Assembly: GCA_030267965.1 (NCBI GenBank)
Contig: BRYA01000462.1
Span: 18,589-36,291, forward strand
Length of the DNA stretch: 17,703 nucleotides
DNA from: Triparma columacea
Taxonomy: Eukaryota > Sar > Bolidophyceae > Parmales > Triparmaceae
Direction of reading: 5' to 3'
Made by a program: the position numbers and the translations under genes. This document shows positions 7,841-15,740 of the stretch, piece after piece; the first letter of the stretch is position 1, and the number at the start of each line of letters is the position of its first letter. The notes beneath the pieces were generated by a model. That model was given only the letters and a program-made list of their open reading frames with translations, was not told the DNA's origin and searched no databases.

Positions 7841-9668
7841 ATGTGGAGCGTTCGATTAACGATATGTCCCGAAAAAATCCGAGAGGGAGAATTGCGCAGC
7901 GGAGATGAAAGGATTCCCGAGGACATCATAAATCACTCTTGGATACCAGTGTCGAGTCTTGTTAACGATGAACTTGAGGAAATCTATATGAGCGTTTTGA
8001 GCAGCCCCGGTGACGACTGCCGTGTGTTTGATACTCCGCAAAAAGTGAGGGGTACTTTTGGTTTAGGTGGCGGCTGGGGATCTCTTGGGTACCACAACCT
8101 TTCTTCATTTCCTCTCATTGACATGTGTCCAAGAGTCCTAGAGCAACTTTCGTACCATCCGTGCCATGAGAACCCTATGTGGGCTGTAGATGTGCGAGAA
8201 TTCGGTATAGCTATTGAAGTCGATGCGGATACTCCCGAAAACGCCTCGTTCGAGCGTTCAAATGTATGCGTTTTCGAACTTGAGAGAAAAATGCCAAGTC
8301 CCATCCCTTCTCCCGCCATCCCATCGACTTCAAAGCCGCACATATCTGATCCTGTTATGATCACCCTACTCCTCATGATGACGACAACTCAAAACCCGAA
8401 CCCCTTCAATAAGGTATGAAGTGTGAAACTCAAGAGAATAACTCTAATCACCAACCCCTAACATCTTCCCCTTACCTTTCGCTCATCGCAGCTCAGTGGT
8501 GATGTTGTGACTCGGCAGATATTTCCCTTTCTCGATGATTCCGGTTCAATTTGTGACAGGTCTAAGCTCTGCATTTTGAACGTTTCAAGCATTAAGGAGT
8601 GGCCAACCCCGACGGGGGTCAAGGTGAGGAGATAGAGTGGCAGAGCGAGGAGCGAAGCGAGAAGTGGTGAATAGTGTATCGATTATATGTTTCCTCTACG
8701 CTCCTGTCCTCGTTTCTCCGGTGAATAGTATATCGATTTTATGTTTCCTCTACGCTCCTGTCTTCGTTTCTCCTTCCCCCCCTCCCTCCATAACCCTTAC
8801 AACACATCTTGCGCTAACCTTCTCGGGTCACTCATATACAGGTGAATATGATGCCTTTTTTCCCTAACGATAAGGAATCCTTGCCAGAGGCCTGCCAAGC
8901 GTATTGGGAAATCATCAGGCTCTGTGTCTGTCATTCTCGTGGCTCCAAGCCATTGGTCGCTTACCTCACTATCGACGAGTCGAATGTCGAGGAGGGGAAG
9001 GTGAGATTGGAGAAGCGCCCCTACCGACCATCACCGCAACCACTAACAACCTGAACTCCGCCGATTCGCAGACTCAAAGAAGGGGTGGGCTGCACACCGA
9101 GACACCCGGTGTACTGGTGGGCTCCAATATTGCCCCGAGGCCAGAGTTCGCATACCATCATTGGGGGCACGGCTACTACAACCACGGACGAGTTGAAGGA
9201 GGTATCTACGTGGCTAATAATGTCGCCAATTCCACACTCTTTTATGACGCCGAAGTGAGAAAAGATCGAATGAGAGACGTGCCAAATGGAGACTGCCGTT
9301 ATTTGCGCAAGGTAATTACTAACGTGATCTGCAGGCCGTAAGGCAACATCTCGCTTTTTTAGTGTCACTCACTCCGATTCACCATCGCGACGGCCCACGG
9401 CTCGCTTTGCATGCCTCTGCAGCACCTAGGGAACCCCATCTTCAGCCGAGCAAATATGATTTACTGGATGTCCGACAGGACGCCCCACGAGGCGCTCCCC
9501 ATGCCTTCCGGTCCGAGGCAGTTCGTAAGGGTGATATTGGGAGGGGTTGACCTATGGTTTAAGGACCACAGCACCGCGAACCCTCTAGTCGACCTTCCTA
9601 AGAGCGTGCGCGTGATTGTGGGGAGCAAGTTTGCGTCCGACCTTACAGAACTGACGGAAGAAGGGTGA
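7841..9668 (+). CDS. Putative 2OG/Fe(II)-oxygenase-like (double-stranded beta-helix) protein, five exons
   Basis: Exons 7841-8413, 8492-8623, 8842-9000, 9072-9311 and 9363-9668 give 469 residues, and all four introns are phase 0. The N-terminal 190 residues match no family I know. The C-terminal half looks like a jelly-roll oxygenase core: TQRRGGLHTETPG (289-301) offers H296-x-E298, SDRTPHEALP offers H410, and PRQFVRVI (R420, R424) lies where a 2-oxoglutarate-binding arginine is expected, before a WFKDHSTANPL motif. H-x-D/E...H...R is the metal and cosubstrate triad of 2OG dioxygenases; its order and spacing are seen here, but the family assignment is inference and the substrate is unknown. 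Gene structure is well supported because every join keeps frame with good GT-AG sites. Conserved-looking motifs such as HHWGHGYYNHGR support a real protein. Confidence 0.7.
8624..8841 (+). other. Long intron 2 of the 2OG-like gene with internal duplication
   Basis: This 218-nt intron, the longest in the window, runs from AAG|GTGAGG to ATACAG|GTG. It contains a 54-bp tandem duplication (8667-8774), a minus-orientation copy of the GCTTCGCTC motif (8650-8658) and a candidate branch site GCGCTAACC shortly before the acceptor. Confidence 0.75.
8667..8774 (+). repeat. 54-bp tandem duplication inside an intron
   Basis: Copies at 8667-8720 and 8721-8774 each start GTGAATAGT and pass through TTTCCTCTACGCTCCTGTC; they differ at about four positions. 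Each copy starts with a GT that resembles a weak donor, preceded by G. The duplication explains most of the extra length of this intron. Confidence 0.85.
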
Positions 9669-9741
9669 GAAAAAAAAGGATTTTTGATTAGAAACTATCA
9701 TGGAGTAATTCAGTACTTCGTGGTTAAGTCTGACGTCCACG

Positions 9742-9863
9742 TAATTGTGCTGTTGTTGGATCGTTGATTCGTGTGAATGGGCTTTAACTAAATTGTGTGG
9801 CACTTAATTGTGCTGTTGTTGGATCGTTGATTCGTGTGAATGGGTTTTAATTAAATTGTGTGT
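9742..9863. repeat. 59-bp direct repeat, period 63, in a convergent 3' region
   Basis: Two copies at 9742-9800 and 9805-9863, both starting TAATTGTGCTGTTGTTGG, differ only by two C/T changes. They lie between the stop of the plus-strand oxygenase-like gene (9668) and the stop of the minus-strand kinase gene (9896), so they fall in one or both 3' untranslated regions. The rest of 9669-9895 is AT-rich with no other feature. Confidence 0.9.
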
Positions 9864-9895
9864 GGGAATTGAAAAACTTGCCACCGTGGGCAAGA

Positions 9896-11373
9896 TTATG
9901 AAACTGTGCAGCCGCAGCCGCTGGGTTGGTTGTCTGAGTATCTAGCCTTTGAGGAGGCCTCGAGCTCCTCAGAAATGTCCTCTAGAATTGAAACTATCTT
10001 CGTAAAATTTGGCCTCTCCTCCAAAATTGGTGACCAACTCTTTTTCAAGAGCCCACTGAGCTTGGGAGGCCAGGTGTCGGGAATAGGCATCCGCAGATTG
10101 TTGCTGACGACCTTTGTCTTGAAGACAGCGACGCTCATCCCTGCGTAAGGGCTCGACTTCGTCATGATCTGCCACGCAAGCACCGCAAAGCTGTAGCAAT
10201 CTGCCTTGTGGTTGTACTTTCCGTTGAGGCACACCTCGGGTGCCATGTAGCGGAGGCTGCCTGTCTCTCCAGTCATGTTGAAGATGGCCTCTTCAAACTC
10301 GTCGCATTTACCAGACGCCAAAAAATCCTCTGTCTCTGTGCCACTAACACTTGAGGGAGGGGCGGTGCTGGTTTCGCTCGGCACCACAGAGTGGGCTGGG
10401 GTTAAAATTGGAAAATCGGGGGACTTCATATTGGGCCTAGTCTCAATAACCCTCGCCAGCCCAAAATCGAGAAGCTTAGGTACGAGATTCCCATCCAAGG
10501 CAATGTTCTTGGGTTTGATGTCCCTGTGCATGATAATGTACTCGGGCAGGCAGGAGGTGTGGATGAACTCCATCGCCCTGGCTATCTGGATCAAAACTTC
10601 TACCTTGCTCTTGAACGTCTTGTACCTGTGGAAGTTTTCGTAGATGGTCCCTGCCGACAATTCCTCCATGACAATGAAGGGGGTCTTGCCCTTGTTTCCA
10701 GAGCCGAAGATGTCGACGACGTAAGGACAGGACTTGCAAAGAGTGAGGATCTTCTTCTCGAACTCCATGTCGCCAGATGCTCTGCTATCATTGACGTACT
10801 CGTCCTTCAAAAATTTCACGGCCACCCTCTTGCCCCTCCATTTGGCCTTAAAGACGTTGGCGTACTCCCCGGACGCAATGTAGACGAGGTTCTCCAGTTG
10901 GCTCATATCAAAATTGTGGTCAACGTCCTCCGCCGCCGTGTTCCCAATAACTGATGGGTGAGGGACATAGCGATTGACATTATTCACGTTAACCTCGGTG
11001 TGCAAGTTAAAATCCTTCACTTCTGAGGAAAACGTCTTGGATAGGTTGAAATCGAACTGATGCTTGTTCTCGACATGGAGCGTGCCTGCACCGGGCGTGG
11101 CTGCCAGCGAAGGGGCAGGGGGGGTGAATTAGTAAGCTGTGCATTAACGAGAGGTCCTTTACAGCTCCCTTTGTGGCCCAAGTAGAAGGATGGGGGGAAG
11201 GGGGTGGACTTAAGGGGGCAGGACTTACCAGGGTGCTTCGAGAACTCCAAAGATCCCACCTTGGGGGTCGTCTTGGCTATCACTCTGGCACTGGGGGTCG
11301 GCAATTGGTATTTGCTCGACAATGCATTGTTCTCTTCCTGGGGCAACTGAAGCGTTAGTTTAGGGGGCATCAC
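9896..11373 (-). CDS. TKL-like protein kinase with activation-segment insert and C-terminal CaaX box
   Basis: Exon 1 (11373-11229) and exon 2 (11100-9896) join in frame across a 128-nt intron (GTAAGT...TGGCAG) to give 449 residues; an in-frame stop lies upstream of ATG 11373. The N-terminal 120 residues are not recognisable. The kinase domain shows a degenerate glycine loop (IASGEYANV, AxGxxA in place of GxGxxG), VAVK lysine K144, catalytic HRDIKPKN (D242), DFG (D260) and APE (335-337), so the key catalytic residues are present. The overall style (KAKWRGKRVAVK, ERPNF near the end) is that of the tyrosine-kinase-like group of Ser/Thr kinases. The DFG-APE segment is about 75 residues and includes a Ser/Thr/Pro-rich and acidic insert. 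The protein ends GCGCTVS: CTVS fits a CaaX prenylation box, and the cysteine two residues earlier could be palmitoylated, suggesting membrane attachment. The substrate is unknown. Confidence 0.85.
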
Positions 11374-11480
11374 GGAACAAAGCGCACTGACACCTAAGCT
11401 TCAGCGTCTTTCTCTCCTGAAGGAGTCGTCTTTGTGAAGACTATTCGAAATTTTCAGTGGTGTGGGTTGGGTGGGGGCGG

Positions 11481-11488
11481 GCGGAAAA
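11481..11488. repeat. Target-site duplication, left copy (GCGGAAAA)
   Basis: This 8-bp sequence directly abuts the left terminal inverted repeat of the MITE and is identical to 11679-11686 on the other side. One copy would have been the original insertion site. Confidence 0.9.
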
Positions 11489-11678
11489 TAGCCTTTGGGC
11501 CAATAGGCAAAAGTTTTCAGAGAAATAGGCAATTTTATAGGCATATATAGGTATAGGCAAATAGGCACCCGTTGGAACCAATCAGATCGCCGGATTTGCG
11601 GATATATAGCCGTTAAATAAACTTTTTTAGCGAAGTTATAGGCAAAATTTTAGGCATTGCCTATTGGCCCAAAGGCTA
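11489..11678. mobile_element. hAT-type miniature inverted-repeat transposable element (MITE), 190 bp
   Basis: The element has perfect 22-bp terminal inverted repeats at 11489-11510 and 11657-11678, beginning TAGCCTTTGGGCC at each outer end. It is flanked by identical 8-bp direct repeats GCGGAAAA (11481-11488 and 11679-11686), a target-site duplication. An 8-bp duplication with short TIRs is characteristic of the hAT superfamily. The interior has no coding capacity and is AT-rich. It carries seven direct copies and one inverted copy of TAGGCA clustered near the two ends, as expected for subterminal transposase-binding sites. Being non-autonomous, it would need a transposase from a full-length relative elsewhere. 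Intact repeats and duplications suggest a fairly recent insertion. Confidence 0.92.
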
Positions 11679-11686
11679 GCGGAAAA
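11679..11686. repeat. Target-site duplication, right copy (GCGGAAAA)
   Basis: This 8-bp sequence directly follows the right terminal inverted repeat of the MITE and matches 11481-11488 exactly. Confidence 0.9.
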
Positions 11687-11892
11687 GACCTCAAAGGCGC
11701 TACTATTGGTGGTGGTTGAATCAAGTTCGACGAGATTAGATTGTTTTTTTTTTTCACTATGACCTCCTCATCGCACAATCCACACCAACGAAATGCTCAG
11801 TCGTCGCTTCGCTCGTCCTATCGCAAGTCTCTAAATGGCAAGTACATATAATATTATCAGTTTATGTAGTTTATTTGAAAAAGAAAAAAAAT

Positions 11893-13431
11893 TTAAGTCT
11901 CCGCTTCTACGAGCAGGCAAGTGCAAATATCGCTGCGGGAGGTAACTTGCGCGATGATTTCGTCAGGATTGTCGTTGTCCTGAGTCATGAGAGGATGAGA
12001 CACAGGGATCTCGTCCCATGGCGCTTTCTCAAAGTCAATGTTCTCCCCCCCGCTCTCTCCCCCTTCCCCGGTTGGTGGGGCGACGAAATCTTGCCTCAAG
12101 GGTGGTTCCAGCCAAAGGTTGACGAGCAAGGTGAGCCTCCTCCTCCTTCTCTTCCTTCTCCTCTTGTTGCGCTGCCCACTAGCCTCCCCGTCTGCTCCAT
12201 CCTCGCGTCCACCCTTCCCAACGGGGACAACTCCGTGAAGCATCCTCCCGTCAAAGGCCAAGTGTTGCCCTTTGCGTCCAAAGCATACCAGTGTATTGTT
12301 CTCGCCAAAAACCACTGTTGCCATCTCGTCGCTGTCGTTGAGATAGGTCACAGAGGAGATAATTGGATGCTTAGGATTATCTGGGTCAACGGCAAACGCG
12401 GCTTCGTCCTTATCACTATGCCACGGGACGTAGTCACCAGCGCCGACGTCGAGACGCTGCGACCACACCTCGGCCCCAGCTCCTCTGGGGATTCCCAAGC
12501 CAAGGCGCCCCGCATGAAGGTTCCAAATTCCAACAATAAAATTCTCCAGTGCGGATGACGGTATTGAAGTGGCAACATAGGGGATGAAACATGACCTCCC
12601 GAGCTTGGCGAGCACCTTTGCGGCGTCCTCCAAAGTGGAGACGGAAAATTTGCGCGTTTTGAATAAGTCGAAGCTGCATGAGTGAATGAAGCAAACGGGT
12701 CAATACTAGTTGATATACCTTCAACATAAATGTTATCGTTCCACTCCTTGTCTCTCTCGCTCACCTATTTCTGTTGCCTTGCAACGGCCTTATGGTCAGT
12801 GAAAGGTTACCTGCGATGCGAGTCGCAGCAGCGTCAGTGTAGCAAAAGGCGACCAAGAGGTATCGTTTTCCTGAATGGATTGGAAGGCCTTGGTGGAAAA
12901 CCTTCGCGTCAAAGACCACGCACGAGCCCTGGTCCAAGTGCAGAGGTCCGTTCGTATTTTCGAACGCCGTGCCCCCACCTTTGTAGCTCTCCCTAGGGCT
13001 CAAGGCCAACATGAAGGAAATATTGCCAGCATCTGTATGTTTGATAAGTTCCCGCTGATGAGCAGCATCGTATTTCACAACAAAAAAATCGTTGAAGGCT
13101 GTCACCTTCTCCAGGCCTGACGTGTAGGCAGCTACAGCCTCAGTCAGCTTTTCGACCAATCCCATGCCAAGGATGAGGTCCCGAACGGATGGGCTTCTGT
13201 CAACTTCCAAGTCTATCGACAGGAGAGATGTTGAGTGAGATATAGGGTTGGCGCGGGGTTACACATTTGTGCTCAGTCGCTTTCATTCTTCCCCTTCACA
13301 AGCTCACCTGTTGTAGCTTGTAAATATTCTGGGTTTGGATCGACAGAAAAAGAGGCTGCCTCGCATGCTTCAATCAATATCTGGCACTGCGACGGTGCGA
13401 GGAAGCCTACCGTCACGCGCGGTTCTTGCAT
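11893..13431 (-). CDS. Tandem two-domain 2-oxoglutarate/Fe(II) dioxygenase (prolyl-4-hydroxylase-like)
   Basis: Exons 13431-13308, 13212-12765 and 12673-11893 (introns of 95 and 91 nt) give 450 residues. Domain 1 (about 1-185) contains IKHTDAGNISFMLALS with H100-x-D102, VFHQGLP with H148, and SGKRYLL with R158. Domain 2 (about 205-390) contains VPWHSDKDE with H276-x-D278, RMLHGVVP with H337, and RRLTLLVNLW with R370. Each domain thus keeps the HxD...H iron triad and a basic residue for 2-oxoglutarate, in the style of prolyl-4-hydroxylase-like enzymes. In domain 2 an Arg-rich insert (RNKRRRKRRRRR) sits between the distal histidine and the arginine and resembles a nuclear localisation signal. 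No signal peptide is visible. Domain 2 could be read as a separate gene, but the intron at 12674-12764 joins both in the correct frame and no good start codon opens domain 2. The substrate is unknown. Confidence 0.8.
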
Positions 13432-13679
13432 CACGCCTGGAGTTCCCTCTGTTTCTTTTTTTCGATGAATTGGAAAACTTGTTTTTTTCGGCAGCTCGAG
13501 ATTCCTTCGTTCCGTAGTAAATGTCTGAATTTCCTATTTCTATGCATAGGTACTTTATGGACTGTGGGTTCAGATGTGGTCCGAATCTTGGTTTCGAATT
13601 TAGTTCTTCGACCGAGTGTTAAAAAAAGTGTCTGATCCTTGAACCTTTTGGTTGCTTTTATTTTAGTAAACCTTTTTCA
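13432..13679. other. Intergenic region between SRP68 and the double-dioxygenase gene
   Basis: This 248-bp gap holds the 3' end of SRP68 and the promoter of the dioxygenase gene, both on the minus strand. A minus-strand AATAAA at 13657-13662, about 20 nt after the SRP68 stop, is a plausible polyadenylation signal. Several T runs occur on the plus strand. Short plus-strand open frames here are not supported as genes. Confidence 0.45.
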
Positions 13680-15550
13680 TTACCTTCTGAACCAGCCTAG
13701 CAAACCGCCTCCTACATTACCCTCCTCCGCGTCGACTCCCTCGTCCTCGCTCCCCTCCTCATCCTCGTCCTCCTCTTCTTCCGCGCCTTCCTCTAGCCTC
13801 GGCGTCTCCACGAAATTGTTGGCAATATCGAAGAACGTAGGTTTGGCGTACACGCTCGAGAGGAGATTCACGCTGGACACAGTGACCTTCCCTGTCGAAG
13901 GATCTATAGCAGAGTCGAACTTCTGCAGTCTCTGAAGAAGATTCTTGCTGACAGCTCCTGTGTTCTTTCCCACCGAGGCGAGGTAGAGCTTGGCTGTTAC
14001 CCTGCATTTGTCCCCCGTAACCTTCTCCTCGAGTTCCGTCATCTCCTTGAGCTCCTCGCTTTCATCGTCAAGGGCCTGGTACTGCTCGGCAGCGTCCGTC
14101 GCAAGGTTCTGGGCGTGTCCAAGCACCGAGATTGCCTTTTGGTATTGCGCTGTGGCCTCGTAAAAAGCCCCCACGTGCCTGCACCTCAGGGCACGGATGC
14201 GGAGGACGAGGGCGTTAGCGGCAACGGCAAAGTCGTCAGACGAGTCACCGCCCCCAACAGTCAGGATTTCCTTAGCGTTCTGGAGGAGGGAGTCGTAAAG
14301 GTGGACGAACTCAGAGGGCGAAGTGGAGGGGTGGGCGAGGAGGTGCGATACTATCTGCTCGCCACGGTCGCAGCTGCATTTCAGCTTCATGTATGTCGTG
14401 TAGTGAGCGAGGAGCTTCTGGCTTTCAATTTTGCTCTCGATCGCGGGGGTAAGGTTGGAATTATTGAGCCTCTCAATCTCCCTCTCCGTCCCCTCGAGCA
14501 AATCGTCCACCGCCGTCAAGGCCTTGACGTAATACCTCTCTCCTTCCTCTCCTTCGACCTTCCCCTTCTCCTGGAACTCTTTGAGGGTGTCCTTCACCCT
14601 GAGGAACACCAGCCTGACCGAGGGTGGAGAAAGGCTTATCTTGGAGCCCCTGAAGACGACAGAATCCTCTCCGTCGCCCTTGCTGTCCCCCACCACGTCA
14701 CCCTCGGGCTTGCACTCGAGGAGTTTCTGCAGCTTCTTGTAGCAATCAGTTCCTAGAAGCTCCTCCTGATTGTCAGTCTCCTTCCCCTCCCCCCCCTGCA
14801 TGTTGTACTTACAGTACCTAATGGACGGCTCAAGGTCCCTTGCCCTGTCTCCGAGGACCTCGATCTCCTCCCTCGTAGCCCCTGGAGCCCTGACCAGGTT
14901 CACTAGGAGCGCGTGCGAGAGCTTGAACTCCCTGTGGGCCGTGACCCAATCCCCCCTCTCCATCGCCAGGATTCCCTTCATGTTTCCCCTGTAGGCCACT
15001 ATTTCTAGCGCAGTCCTGTCGGTCGCAACGTCCGGCACCCCAGCGAGCGCCTCCAAGTCCTCTGCGTGCTTCGCGGCCTTTTTCAAACGGGAGAGGAACA
15101 TTTGCTTCCTACCACCACCGTGAACCTTGCTGGAAAGGCTGGACTCCTTCACCTCCATGGCGTAAGCCCAGGCACGCTCGGACTCAAACAGCAGGATCTC
15201 GAGGTGGGTGGGGAGAATTGTTGTGGTTGATGGGGAAATCATCTTCTTCTGGAATTTACGGGATCTGTTAGAGGGGGCGAGGAGGGGGGGTTAGTGGGGA
15301 GCGGAAGGGCGACCGCAAACCTCGCACGACACTCTCACCTCCCGTTCTTCTCAGAACTCCTATTTGTGGCCCCTCCCTTCTTCCTCAGTCGCTTCAACCT
15401 CCTAGTGGTGTAAGCATGGTAGCTCTGGTAGTCGCTGAACTTCAACCCATTGGTTTGCTGGGCATGAGATATGTCCACGTGGAGATTCAGCGAACAGGGG
15501 GACTGAGGGGGGGGAGGAGGAGGGAGCTCATCGGGAGTGGGATCAGACAT
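13680..15550 (-). CDS. SRP68: Signal recognition particle subunit SRP68
   Basis: Exon 1 (15550-15339) and exon 2 (15264-13680) join across a 74-nt intron (GTGAGAG...AACAG) to 598 residues, near the roughly 600-630 usual for SRP68. Exon 1 carries the conserved N-terminal RNA-binding signature: AQQTNGLKFSDYQSY followed by TTRRLKRLRKK (30-58). Exon 2 continues HLEILLFESERAWAYAMEVK and LKKAAKHAEDLEAL, typical of the family, and the C-terminal part has AKPTFFDIANNFVETP, a counterpart of the conserved motif linked to SRP72 contact. SRP68 binds 7S RNA together with SRP72 and acts in co-translational targeting to the ER. The tail is very acidic (EEEEDEDEEGSEDEG) and ends in hydrophobic GGGLLGWFRR. 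The gene is divergent from SPO11, with 190 bp between start codons. Confidence 0.9.
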
Positions 15551-15740
15551 CCTATAAAATACCTATTTACTGGGAAAGTTCGCGGTGTTGCTGAACGTTG
15601 GGGGGAGGATGTGATGTGATTCGCTGCTTCTTATTTCTGAGATAACGTTAATGTGTGTCTGTGAGATTGTGAAATAGAGTTTGTAAGAAAATTTGCCGAA
15701 CGCCACCATCTTGTCAAGGCTCTTATGGCGTAAAACTACA
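15551..15740. promoter_or_regulatory. Divergent promoter region between SRP68 and the SPO11-like gene
   Basis: These 190 bp separate ATG 15550 (-) and ATG 15741 (+). A stop at 15684-15686 bounds the SPO11 frame upstream. The sequence is mixed with no clear TATA box. A GCCACC followed by ATC (15702-15710) mimics a Kozak site but lacks an ATG. Confidence 0.4.

Larger units (their letters stand above)
11374..11892. other. Intergenic region containing a MITE
   Basis: This 519-bp gap separates the 5' end of the kinase gene from the 3' end of the double-dioxygenase gene, both on the minus strand. It holds the 190-bp MITE at 11489-11678 with its flanking duplications. Between the kinase start and the MITE the DNA is GT/G-rich (11458-11480). 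After the MITE come a poly-T run near 11742-11754, the 12-mer TCGCTTCGCTCG at 11804-11815 and an AT-rich end (11840-11890) that probably belongs to the 3' untranslated region of the downstream-listed gene. No coding region is seen. Confidence 0.6.

Noticed and set aside
14115..14756. Plus-strand 213-codon open frame within SRP68
   Set aside because: It is the antisense reading of a conserved SRP68 exon.
14766..14812. Possible 47-nt intron in SRP68 (GTAAGT...CAATCAG on the minus strand)
   Set aside because: Removing 47 nt would shift the frame, whereas reading through stays open and continues as SRP68.
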